Assembly: GCA_964016885.1 (NCBI GenBank)
Contig: OZ024740.1
Location: 5,983,450 to 6,047,449 of the forward strand
Length of the DNA: 64,000 bases
Source: Eledone cirrhosa
Taxonomy: Eukaryota > Mollusca > Cephalopoda > Octopoda > Eledonidae
Direction of reading: 5' to 3'
Below the pieces are notes generated by a model. That model worked only from the letters and a program-made list of their open reading frames with translations, did no database searches and was not told the origin of the DNA. Shown piece after piece: positions 7,022 to 20,700 of the stretch; the stretch's first letter is position 1; each line of letters opens with the position of its first letter. The translations under genes were made by a program, and so were the position numbers.

Positions 7022-8470
7022 GTCACATTGTTCCATGACAAAATCTACCATCCACCTGGGTGGTCAGCGGTTCCGTTGCGATCTCCGCACTGTTGGGACA
7101 GTGCTTTCGTTTTCCTCTTCCTTGGAGTCTGTCACAACAACGACTCTACAGATGTCCAAGATGGGAGATGGCATTCCGTCCACAGACATGTTGTTTTGGG
7201 AATGTATGGCCATTACTGTTCCCTTTCTCCATTGAGATGTGCAACGCGGGGGCTTGACTCAGACCTTTTCGCCCACTTGTACGAATGCTTTCTCTCTCTC
7301 CACCGGCTGCTGTGGTACAGTGCAAGGGTGTCGCCATTCGTATCTGTATATTGGCCTGTGTGGCACCGACTCCTCGGTCTGTGCCACTGAGAAGACATGT
7401 ACCAAAACACTGCTTCCATTGGTGAAATGTGCCCCCTTGATTGTGTGATGATGTCTCTCCACAATCCCATTTCCGCTCGGTCTGTATGCCGCTCTGAAGA
7501 AGCGGTTCACCTTCCACATATCAGGCATCTCCCTCAGCACCTCCAAACGAAATGCTGTGCTGTTGTCCATCAGCAGTTCATCTACAGGGCCACGCTCCAA
7601 GAATATCTCTCTCAGCATCCATGCGAGTTCCTCTGCAGTCCCCGTCTTCATTTCGCTCCATATCGCCATCCATCCCGGCCCACAATCAGCCATCGAGAGA
7701 TACGTCCCTTGTCGGTAGTGTGTCACGTCCATTGCCAATCACTTCCAGTTGTGCTCCACCGAGATGCTTCCTGTCTCATGCACATCCGGGGCAGGGTCGA
7801 TAGACTGGCATCTGTCGCAACCTCCACCACTCTCTGGACACTCTGTTGGAGTTGATTCTTCTGGCTTGGAACAGGGTTCTATCCACTCCCATGTGGTGCA
7901 TGGCCTGTAATCCCCTCAGCTCGGAGGCACTCAGCCGACACATTGCAGCTATCCCATTTTCTGCATCCTCTGGCACTTCTAGCCAGGCTTTCTTCACACT
8001 GGTTAAAATGTCTGCCCTATTTTTCTCTGAGGGTATGAAGACTACATTCAACTCCAGGCCGAATTTGGTGGACAGCTCTCCCAGAGTTCCCAGGTAACAC
8101 TTTATCAGCATTTCTGCTGCCCCTCTTCTCACTGGTAAAGCACTGATCTCACCCATCTGAGTACAGTGGCCAGGTCAGTGCGAATCTCTATAGTGTTGTT
8201 GTTAGTGTTGTTGTCACTGTTGTTGTAACTGTTGTTGTTGTTACTGTTGTTGTTATTGTTGTTGTTAATGTTGTTGTTACTGTTGTTATTGTTACTGTTG
8301 TTGTTGTTGTTGTCACTGTTGTTGTAAACTGTTGTTGTTACTGCTGTTATCACTGTTGTTGTTAATGTTGTTGTTGTTGTTGTTGTCACTGATGTTGTTG
8401 TTACTGCTGTTGTTGTTACTGTTGTTGTTGTTACTATTATATTTGCCAATTCTGTGGCTATCAGTGACAT
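7022..8470 (-). pseudogene. LTR-retrotransposon pol remnant: RNase H, H2C2 finger, DD35E integrase, C-terminal tail
   Basis: Read from 8470 downwards: RNase H pieces SLIATELANI, then TIEIRTDLATVLRWVRSV after a repeat expansion, a frame shift near 8150, then GAAEMLIKCYLG and IPSEKNRADILT. An H2C2-type finger follows: MHHMGVDRTLFQARR, with its CDRCQSID half readable only in another frame near 7800-7830. The integrase core (7738-7430) has Asp at 7685-7687, Asp at 7565-7567 and Glu at 7457-7459, spaced D-39-D-35-E as in retroviral-type integrases (VDELLMDNSTAF, SGNGIVERH). It is entered through a TGA just upstream of LAMDVTHYRQG. A frame switch near 7430-7400 leads to YRYEWRHP, a TGA near 7257, and a tail with RRSQRNR and PPRWMVDF ending near 7025. 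The order RH-IN fits Ty3/gypsy-type elements; I cannot fix the family. Gag, protease and the RT core are absent, and no LTR was found. Confidence 0.75.
8195..8437 (-). repeat. (AAC)n-type trinucleotide expansion inside the pol remnant
   Basis: About 243 bp of GTT/TTG with interspersed ACT on the + strand. On the coding (minus) strand it reads as 81 codons rich in Thr and Asn. It separates ATELANI from TIEIRTD, two parts of the RNase H fold that lie close together in relatives, and keeps the frame open. Confidence 0.85.
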
Positions 8471-8708
8471 GACATATTCTTCAACCTTTTTCTATATATT
8501 GTTTAAGAATAACATTGTTACTGAGGCACGGGGGGGGGGGGGGGTTTAGAAAATGGCTGATCTCCCTCTCTCTCTCTTAGTCTTAACTCTTTCTCTTTGT
8601 CTCTGATTCTTTTTTTCTCACAGTCTCTACCCCTTCTCTCTCTATCTATCTATCTATCTATCTATCTATTTCTATCTCTCTTTGTCTCAAACGCTCTTTG
8701 ACTTTATC
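8471..8708. repeat. G15 run, CT-rich DNA and (TCTA)n
   Basis: A run of 15 G lies at 8530-8544. CT-rich low-complexity DNA and a TCTA tetranucleotide run (about 8641-8670) follow. No coding content is seen. Confidence 0.85.
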
Positions 8709-8990
8709 TCTCCAACTCTCTCTCTCCCTCACCCCTCTCTATGTATGTCTCTCTTTCTCTCTATTTCTCCGACTCTCTCTCCATCACCGTCTCTATGTCT
8801 CTCTCTCTTTCTCTCTATCTCTCCGACTCTCTCTCTCCATCACCCTCTCTATCTCTCTCTATTTCTCTCTATCTCTCCGACTCTCTCTCTCCCTCACCCT
8901 CTTTAACTCTCTCTCTTTCTCATTATCTCTCCGACTCTCTCTCTCCCTCACCCTCTCTATCTCTCTCTCTTTCTATCTATCTACACCTCT
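8709..8990. repeat. 54-bp CT-rich minisatellite, about five copies
   Basis: The marker TCTCCGACTCTC starts at 8766, 8820, 8874 and 8928, exactly 54 bp apart. A variant TCTCCAACTCTC at 8709 marks a first, slightly longer copy. The open frames over it (SLSLSL peptides) are artefacts of the pyrimidine-rich unit. Confidence 0.9.
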
Positions 8991-9113
8991 CTCCTTCACC
9001 CCTCCCTCTGCTCCACCTAAACCTAGTTATGTCTAAGAAACTGAACTATATACAATTATTTGCTAATAATATATTTAAATATATTTAAATATATTAAACC
9101 TTCAATGATTATA
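8991..9113. other. Boundary segment before the satellite array
   Basis: CT-rich DNA gives way to an AT-rich stretch with a 10-bp ATATTTAAAT repeat (9071-9095, 2.5 copies). The array begins at 9114 after TTCAATGATTATA. Confidence 0.7.
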
Positions 9114-9890
9114 CATACCTCCACTGTACATACCTCCACTGTACATACCTCCACTGCACATACCTCCACTGTACATACCTCCACTGTACATACTTCCACT
9201 CACATACCTCCACTGTACATACCTCCACTGTACATACCTCCACTGCACATACCTCCACTGTACATACCTCCACTGTACATACCACCACTCACATACCTCC
9301 ACTGTACATACCTCCACTGTACATACCTCCACTGTACATACCTCCACTGTACATACCACAACTCACATACCTCCACTGTACATATCTCCACTGTACATAC
9401 CTCCACTGTACATACCTCCACTGTACATACCTCCACTGTACATACCACCACTCACATACCTCCACTGTACATACCTCCACTGTACATACCTCCACTGTAC
9501 ATACCTCCACTGCACATACCTCCACTGTACATACCTCCACTGTACATACTTCCACTCACATACCTCCACTGTACATACCTCCACTGTACATACCTCCACT
9601 GTACATACCTCCACTGCACATACCTCCACTGTACATACCTCCACTGTACATACCACCACTCACATACCTCCACTGTACATACCTCCACTGTACATACCTC
9701 CACTGTACATACCTCCACTGCACATACCTCCTATGTACATACCTCCACTGTACATACCTCCACTGTACATACCTCCACTGTACATACCTCCACTGTACAT
9801 ACCACCACTCACATACCTCCACTCTACATACCTCCACTGTACATACCTCCACTGTACATACCTCCACTGTACATACCACAACTCACATAC
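9114..9890. repeat. Array edge block punctuated by 14-bp units
   Basis: This edge is dominated by the GTA variant with little substitution. At about 9200, 9290, 9363, 9453, 9557, 9661, 9810 and 9883 a unit ends CACTCA instead of CACTGTA, making it 14 bp. The spacings are about 74, 89, 104 and 149 bp, that is 5, 6, 7 or 10 units minus one base. Such 14-bp units are not prominent in the rest of the array. Confidence 0.85.
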
Positions 9891-11744
9891 CTCCACTGTA
9901 CATACCTCCACTGTACATACCTCCACTGCACATACCTCCACTGTACATAACTCCACTGTACATACCTCCACTGCACATACCTCCTCTGTACATACCTCCT
10001 CTGTACATACCTCCACTGTACATACCTCCACTGCACATACCTCCACTGTACATACCTCCACTGTACATACCTCCACTGTACATACCTCCACTGAACATAC
10101 CTCGACTGCACATACCTCCACTGGACATACCTCCACTGTACATACCTCCACTGCACATACCTCCACTGCACATACCTCCACTGCACATACCCCCACTGTA
10201 CATACCTCCACTGTACATACCTCCACTGCACATACCTCCACTGCACATACCTCCATTGTACATACCTCCACTGTACATACCTCCACTGTACATCCATCCA
10301 ATGTACATACCTCCACTGTACATACCTCCACTGTACATACCTCCACTGTACATACCTCCATTGCACATACCTCCACTGTACATACCTCCACCGTACATAC
10401 CTCCACTTGACATACCTCCACTGCACATACATCCACTGCACATACCTCCACTGTAAATACCTCCACTGTACATACCTCCACTGCACATACCTCCACTGTA
10501 CATACCTCCACTGCACATACCTCCACTGTACATACCTCCACTGTACATACCTCCACTGCACATACCTCCACTGCACATACCTCCTCTGTACATACCTCCA
10601 CTGCACATACCTCCACTGTACATACCTCCACTGTACATAACTCCACTGCACATACCTCCACTGCACATACTTCCACTGCACATATCTCCACTGTACATAC
10701 CTCCACTGCACATACCTCCATGGCACATACATCCACTGTACATACCTCCACTGCACATACCTCCACTGCACATTTCTCCACTGCACATACCTCCACTGTA
10801 CATACCTCCACTGTACATAACTCCACTGCACCTACCTCCACTGTACATTCCTCCACTGCACATACCTCCACTGCACATACCTCCACTGTTTCATACCTCC
10901 ATTGCATATACCTCCACTGCACATATATCCACTGTACATACCTCCACTGCACATACCTCCACTGCACATATCTCCACTGTACATACCTCCACTGCACATA
11001 TATAGCTGCACTGTACATACCTCCACTGTACATAACTCCACTGCACATACCTCCACTGCACATACATACCGCCACTGCACATACCTCCACTGCACATACC
11101 TCCACTGTACATACCTTCACTGCACATAGCTCCACTGCACATACCGCCACTGTACATACCTCTGCTGTACATACCTCCACTGCACATACCTCCACTGTAC
11201 ATACCTCCACTGTACATAGCTCCACTGTACATACCTCCACTGTACATACCTCTAATGTACATACCTCCACTGCACATACCTCCACTGTACATACCTCCAC
11301 TGTACATACCTCCACTGCACATACCTCCACTGTACATACCTCCACTGCAGATAGATAACAGCACTGTACATACCTCCACTGTACATACCTCCACTGCACA
11401 TACCTCCACTGTACATACCTCCACTGCACATACATACCTCCACTGCACATACCTCCACTGCACACCTCCACTGTACATACCCCCACTCCACATACATCCA
11501 CTGTACATACCTCCACTGCACATACCTCCACTGCACATATCTCCACTGCACACGACCTCCCCTGCACATAACTCCACTGTACATACCTCCACTGCACATA
11601 CCTCCACATCACATATCTCCACTGCACATACCTCCACTGCACATACCTCCACTGCACATACCTCCACTGTACATACCTCCACTGCACATACATCCACTGC
11701 ACATATCTCCATTGCACATACCTCCACTGCACATACCTCCACTG
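9891..11744. repeat. Array section with mixed GTA/GCA units, no long duplication noticed
   Basis: Units here are more diverged and mix GTA and GCA variants. Landmarks are a 19-bp TATAGCTGCACTG-type unit near 10,999 and a GATAACAGCACTG unit near 11,350. I did not find a kilobase-scale copy of this section elsewhere by eye. Confidence 0.6.
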
Positions 11745-14700
11745 CACACCTCCACTGTACATACCCCCACTCCACATACCTCCACTGTACATACCTCCAC
11801 TGTACATACCACCACTGCACATACCTCCACTGTAGATACCTCCACTGCACATAGCTCTACTGCACATACCTCCACTGTACATACCTCCACTGCACATACC
11901 TCCACTGCACATACCTCCATTGTACATAGATACCTGCTCTGTACATACCTCCACCGTACATACCTCCACTGCACATACCTCCACTGCACATACCTCCACT
12001 GCACATACCTCCACTGTACATACCTCCACTGTACATACCTCCACTGTAGATACCTCCACTGTACATACCTCCACTGTAGATACCTCCACTGCACATAGCT
12101 CCACTGCACATACCTCCACTGCACATACCTCCACTGCACATACCTCCACTGCACATACATCCATGGTACATACCTCCACTCTACATACCTCCACTCTACA
12201 TACCTCCACTGTTCATACCTCCACTGTAGATACCTCCACTGTACATACCTCCACTGTAGATACCTCCACTGCACATACCTCCACTATAAATACCTCCACT
12301 ATACATACCTCCACTGCACATACCTCCACTATACATGCCTCCACTGTACATACATCCACTGTACATACCTCCACTGCACATACCTCCAGTGCACATACCT
12401 CCACTGTACATACCTCCACTGTACATACCTCCACTGCACATACCTCCACATCACATATCTCCACTGCACATACCTCCACTGCACATACCTCCACTGCACA
12501 TACATCCACTGTACATACCTCCATTGCACATACCTCCACTGCACATATCTCCATTGCACATACCTCCACTGCACATACCTCCACTGCACACCTCCACTGT
12601 ACATACCTCCACTGCATATACCACCACTGTACATACCTCGACTGCACATACCTCCACTGTACATACCTCCACTGTACATACCTCCACTGCACATACCTCC
12701 ACTGCACATACCTCCACTGCACATATCTCTACTGCACATACCTCCACTGCACATACCTCCACTGCACATACATCCACTATACATACCTCCACTGCACATC
12801 ATACATCCACTGCACATATCTCCACTGTACATACCTCCACTGCACATACCTCCACTGCACATACCTCCACTGTACATACCTCCACCATACGTACCTCCAC
12901 TGCACATACCTCCACTGTACATACCTCCACTGTACATACCTCCTCTGTACATACCTCCACTGTACATACCGCCACTCTACATACCTCCACTGTACATACC
13001 TCCACTTCACATACCTCCACTGCACATACCTCCACTGCACATACCTCCACTGTACATACCACCACTGCACATACCTCCACTGTACATACCTCCACTCCAC
13101 ATACCTCCACTGTACATACCTCCGCTGCACATCATACATCCACTGCACATATCTCCACTGTACATACCTCCACTGCACATACCTCCACTGCACATACCTC
13201 CACAGCACATACCTCCACTGTACATACCTCCACTGTACATACCACCACTGCACATACCTCCACTGTACATACCTCCACTGCACATACCTCCACTGTACAT
13301 ACCTCCACTTCACATACCTCCACTGCACATACCTCCACTGCACATACCTCCTCTGTACATACCTCCACTGTACATACCGCCACCGTATATACCTCCACTG
13401 TACATACCTCCACTGTACATACCTCCACTGTACATACCTCCTCTGTACATACCTCCACTGTACATAGCTCCACTGCACATGCCTCCACTGTACATACCTC
13501 CACTGTACATACCTCCACTGTACATACCTTCACTGATCATACCTCCACTGCACATACCTCCACTGTACATACGTCCACTGTACATACCTCCACTGTACAT
13601 ACCTCCTCTGTACATACCTCCACTGTACATAGCTCCACTGCACATACCTCCACTGTACATACCTCCACTGTACATACCTCCACTGTACATACCTCCACTG
13701 TACATACCTCCTCTGCACATACCTCCACTGCACATACCTCCACTGCACATACCTCCACTGTACATACCTCCACGGTACAAACATCCAATGTACATACCTC
13801 CACTGTACATAGCTCCACCTTACATACCTCCACTGCACATACCTCCAGTGCACATACCTACACTGTACATACCTCCACCGTACATACCTCCGCTGCACAT
13901 ACCTCCACTGCACATACATCCACTGCACATACCTCCACTGTAAATACCTCCACTGTACATACCTCCACTGCACATACCTCCACTGCACATACTTCCACTG
14001 CACATATCTCCACTGCACATACCTCCACTGCACATAACTTCACTGCACATATCTCCACTGAACATACCTCCACTGCACATACCTCCACTGCACATACATC
14101 CACTGTACATACTCCCACTGCACATACGTCCACTGCACATATCTCCACTGCACATACCTACACTGTACATATCTCCACTGTACATACCTCCACTTACATA
14201 CCATTGTACATACCTCCACTGTACATACCTACACTGCACATACTTCCACAGCACATTCCTCCACTGTACATATCTCCACTGCACATAGATCCACTGTACA
14301 TACCTCCATTGCACATACCTCCACTGTACATACCTCCACTGCACATACCTCCATTCCACATACCTCCACTGTACATACCTCCACTGTACATACCTCCACT
14401 GCACATACACCCACTATACATAACTCCACTGCACATACCTCCACTGCACATACATACCTCCACTGTACTTACCTCCATGCACATACCTCCACTGCACATA
14501 CCTGCACTGCACATACCTCCACTGCACATACCTCCACTGCACATACATACCTCCATTGTACATACCTCCACTGCACATACCTCCACTGTACATACCTCCA
14601 CTTTACATACCTCCACTGTACAAAACTCCACTGTACATACCACCACTGCACATACCTCCACTGTACATAACTCTACTGTACATACCTCCATTGCTCATAC

Positions 14701-17700
14701 CTCCACGGTACATACCTCCATTGCACATACCTCCACGGTACATACCTCCATTGTACATACCTCCACTGTACATACCTCCACTGTACATACATCCACTGCA
14801 CATACCTCCACTGTACATAACTCTACTGTACATACCTCCATTGCACATACCTCCACGGTACATACCTCCATTGCAAAACAGCTCAACTGTACATACCTCC
14901 ACTGTACATACATACCTTCACTGTACATACCTCCACTGTACATACCTCCACTGCAGATACCTCCACTGTACATACCTCCACTGTACATGCCTCCACTGCA
15001 CATACCTCCACTGTGCATACCTCCACTGCACATAGATACCTGCACTGTACATACCTCCACTGTACATACCTCCACTGCACATAGCTCCACTGCACATACC
15101 TCCACTGTACATACCTCTACTGTACATATCTCCACTGCACATACCTCCACTGTACATGCCTCCACTGTACATACCTCCACTGTACATACCTCCACTGTAC
15201 ATTCCTCCACTGTACATATCTCCACTGTACATACCTCCACTGTACATTCCTCCACTGCACATACCTCCACTGTACATACCTCTACTGTACACATCTCCAC
15301 TGCACATACCTCCACTGTACATGCCTCCACTGTACACACCTCCACTGTACATACCTCCACTGTACATTCCTCCACGGCACAAACCTCCACTGTACATTCC
15401 TCCAATGCACATACCTCCACTGTACATACCTCCACTGTACATACCTCCACTGCACATACCTCCACTGCACATACCTCCACTGCACATACCTCCACTGCAC
15501 ATACATCCACTGTACATACCTCCACTGCACATATCTCCACTGCACATACCTACACTGTACATATCTCCACTGTACATACCTCCACTTACATACCACTGTA
15601 CATACCTCCACTGTACATACCTACACTGCACATACTTCCACAGCACATTCCTCCACTGTACATATCTCCACTGCACATAGATCCACTGTACATACCTCCA
15701 ATGCACATAACTCCACTGTACATACCTCCACTGCACATACCTCCATTGCACATACCTCCACTGTACATACCTCCACTGTACATACCTCCACTGCACATAC
15801 ACCCACTCTACATAACTCCACTGCACATACCTCCACTGCACATACATACCTCCACTGTACTTACCTCCATGCACATACCTCCACTGCACATACCTGCACT
15901 GCAAATACCTCCACTGCACATACCTCCACTGCACATACATACCTCCATTGTACATACCTCCACTGCACATACCTCCACTGTACATACCTCCACTGTACAT
16001 ACCTCCACTGTACAAAACTCCACTGTACATACCTCCACTGCACATACCTCCACTGTACATAACTCTACTGTACATACCTCCATTGCACATACCTCCACGG
16101 TACATACCTCCATTGCACATACCTCCACGGTACATACCTCCATTGTACATACCTCCACTGTACATACCTCCACTGTACATACATACCTTCACTCTACATA
16201 CCTCCACTGTACATACCTCCACTGTACATACCTCCTCTGTACATACCTCCACTGTACATAGCTCCACTGCACATACCTCCACTGTACATACCTCCACTGT
16301 ACATACCTCCACTGTACATACCTTCACTGAACATACCTCCACTGCACATACATCCACTGTACATACCTCCACTGTACATACCTCCACAGCACATACCTCC
16401 ACTGCACATACCTCCACTGCACATACCTCCACTGTACATACCTCCACTGTACATACCTCCTCTGCACATACCTCCACTGCACATACCTAAACTGCACATA
16501 CCTCCACTGTACATACCTCCACGGTACAACCATCCAATGTACATACCTCCACTGTACATACCTCCACCTTACATACATCCACTGCACATACCTCCAGTGC
16601 ACATACCTTCACTGTACATACCTCCACCGTACATACCTCCACTGCACATACCTCCACTGCACATACATCCACTGCACATACCTCCACTGTAAATACCTCC
16701 ACTGTACATACCTCCACTGCACATACCTCCACTGTACATACCTCCACTGCACATACCTCCACTGCACATATCTCCACTGCACATACCTCCACTGCACATA
16801 CCTCCGCTGCACATATCTCCACTATACAAACCTCCACTGCACATACCTCCACTGTACATAACTCCACTGCACATACTTCCACTACACATACCTACACTGT
16901 ACATACCTCCACTGTACATAACACCACTGCACATACCTCCACTGCACATGCCACCACTGTACATACCTCCACTGTACATACCTCCACTGCACATACCTCC
17001 ACTGCACATGACTCCACTGTACATACCTCCACTGTACATACCTCCATTGTACATACCTCCACTGCACATAGCTCCACTGTACATACCTCCACTGCACATA
17101 CCTCCACTGTACATACCTCCACTGTACATACCTCCACTGCACATACCTCCACTGCACATACCTCCACTGCACACATCTCCACTGTACATACCTCCACTGC
17201 ACATACCTCCATGGCACATACATCCACTGTACATACCTCCACTGAACATACCTCCACTGCACAGATCTCCACTGCACATACCTCCCCTGCACATACCTCC
17301 AATGCACATATCTCCACTGTACATACCTCCACTGTACATACATCCACTGCACATACCTCCGCTGCTCATACATACCTCCACCGTACATACCTCGACTGTA
17401 CATACCTCCACTGTACATACCACCACTGTACATACCTCCACTGTACATACCTCCACTGCACATACCTCAACTGCACATATCTCCACTGCACATAGATACC
17501 TGCACTGTACATACCTCCACTGTACATAACTCCACTGCACGTACCTCCACTGTATATGCCTCCACTGCACATACATTCCGCCACTGCCAATACCTCCACT
17601 GTACATACCTCCACTGCACATACCTCCACTGTACATACCTTCACTGCACGTAGCTCCACTGCACATACCGCCACTGTACATACCTCTACTGTACATACCT

Positions 17701-20700
17701 CCACTGCACATACCTCCACTGTACATACCTCCACTGTACATACCTCCACTGCACATACCTCCACTGTGCATACCTCCACTGCACATAGATAACAGCACTG
17801 TACATACCTCCACTGCACATCCATACCTCCACTGCACATACCTCCACTGCACACCTCCACTGTACATACCTCCACTGCACATACATCCACTGTACATACC
17901 TCCACTGCACATACCTCAACTGCACATATCTCCACTGTACATAACTCCACTGCACATACCTCCACTGCACACCTCCACTGTACATACCTCCACTGCACAT
18001 ACATCCACTGTACATACCTCCACTGCACATACCTCAACTGCACATATCTCCACTGTACATACCTCCACTGCACATACCTCCACTGCACACCTCCACTGCA
18101 CATACCTCCCCTGCACATACCTCCACTGTACATACCTCCACTGCACATACCTCCACAGCACATACCTCCACTGCACATACCTCCACTACACATACCTCCA
18201 CTGCACATATCTCTACTGCACATACCTCCGCTGCACATATCTCCTATATACATACTTCCACTGCACATACCTACACTGTACATACCTACACTGTACATAC
18301 CACCACTGCACATACCTCCACTATACATAGCTCCACTGCACATCCATACCTCCACTGCACATGCCTCCACTGTCGATACCTCCACTGCACATAGCTCCAC
18401 TGCACATACCTCCACTGTACATATCTCCACTGTACATACCTCCACTGTACATACCTCCACTGCACACACCTCCACTGTACGTACCTCCACTGTACATACT
18501 TCCACTGCACATACCTCCACTGTACTTACCTCCACTGTACATACCACCACTGCACATACCTCCACTGCACATCCATTCCTCCACTGTACATACCTCCACT
18601 GTACATACCTCCACTGCACATACCTCCACTGCACATACCTCCACTGTACATACCTCCACTGCCCATACCTCTACTCTACATACCTCCACTGGACATACAT
18701 CCACTGCACATACCTCCACTGTACATACCTCCACTGTACATACCTCCACTGTACATACCTCCACTGTACATACCTCCATTACACATACCTCCTATGTACA
18801 TACCTCCAATGCACATACCTCCACTGCAGATACCTCCACAGTACATACCTCGACTGAACATACCTCCACTGCACATACCTCCACTGCACATACCTCCAGT
18901 GTACATACCTCCACTGCACATATCTCAACTGTACATACCTCCACTGCACATACCTCCACTGCACATACCTCCACTGTACATACCTCCACTGTACACACCT
19001 CCACTGCACATACCTCCACTGTACATACCTCCACTGCGCATAGATACATGCACTGTACATACCTCCACCGTACATACCCCACTGCACATACCTCCAATGC
19101 ACATATATCCACTGCACATACCTCCACTGTAAATACCTCCACTGTACATACCTCCACTGCACACACCTCCACTGTACAGGCCTCCACTGCACATACCTCC
19201 ACTGTACATACGTCCACTGTACATACCTCCATTGTACATACCTCCACTGCACATACCACCACTGTACATACCTCCACTGCACATACCTCCACTGTACATA
19301 CCTCAACTGTACATACCTCCACTGCACATACCTCAACTGCACATACCTCCACTGCACATATCTCTACTGCACATACCTCCACTGCACATACATCCACTGC
19401 ACATAGATACCTGCCCTGTACATACCTCCACCGTACATACCTCCACCGCACATACCTCCAATGCACATATATCCACTGCACATACCTCCACTGTAAATAC
19501 CTCCACTGTACATACCTCCACTGCACATACCTCCACTGTACATGCCTCCACTGTACATACCTCCACTATACATACCTCCACTGCACATACCACCACTGTA
19601 CATACCTCCACTGCACATACCTCCACTGTACATAACTCCACTGTACATACCACCACTGCACATACCTCCACTGCACATACCTCCACTGCACATATCTCTA
19701 CTGCACATACCTCCACTGCACATACCACCGCTGCACCTACCTCCACTGTACATTCCCTCACTGCACATACATCCACTATACATACCTCCACTGCACATCA
19801 TACATCCACTGCACATAGCTGCACTGTACATAGCTCCACTGCACATACCTCCACTGTACATACCTCCACTATACATACCTCCACTGCACATACCACCACT
19901 GTACATACCTCCACTGCACATACCTCCACTGTACATAACTCCACTGTACATACCACCACTGCACATACAACCACTGCACATACCTCCACTGCACATACCT
20001 CCACTGTACATACCTCCACTGTACATACCACCGCTGCACCTACCTCCACTGTACATTCCCCCACTGCACATACCTCCACTGCACATACCTCGACTGTACA
20101 TACCTCCATTGCATATACCTCCACGCCACATATATCCACTGTACATACCTCCACTGTACATACCTCCACTGCACATACCTCCACTGCACATATCTCCACT
20201 GCACATACCTCCACTGCACATAACTTCACTGCACATATCTCCACTGTACATACCTCCACTGCACATACCTCCACTGCACATACATCCACTGTACATACCC
20301 CCACTGCACATACCTCCACTGCACATATCTCCACTGCACATACCTACACTGTACATATCTCCACTGTACATACCTCCACTTACATACCACTGTACATACC
20401 TCCACTGTACATACCTACACTGCACATACTTCCACAGCACATTCCTCCACTGTACATATCTCCACTGCACATAGACCCACTGTACATACCTCCAATGCAG
20501 ATAACTCCACTGTACATACCTCCACTGCACATACCTCCATTGCACATACCTCCACTGTACATACCTCCACTGTACATACCTCCACTGCACATACACCCAC
20601 TATACATAACTCCACTGCACATACCTCCACTGCACATACATACCTCCACTGTACTTACCTCCATGCACATACCTCCACTGCACATACCTCCACTGTACAT

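Noticed and set aside
6804..7855. Plus-strand open frames of 120-152 codons across the pol region
   Set aside because: They are shadows of the minus-strand pol remnant, where DD35E and RNase H motifs are readable.
8682..9088. Serine/leucine-rich open frames
   Set aside because: They translate the CT-rich 54-bp minisatellite in all three frames.
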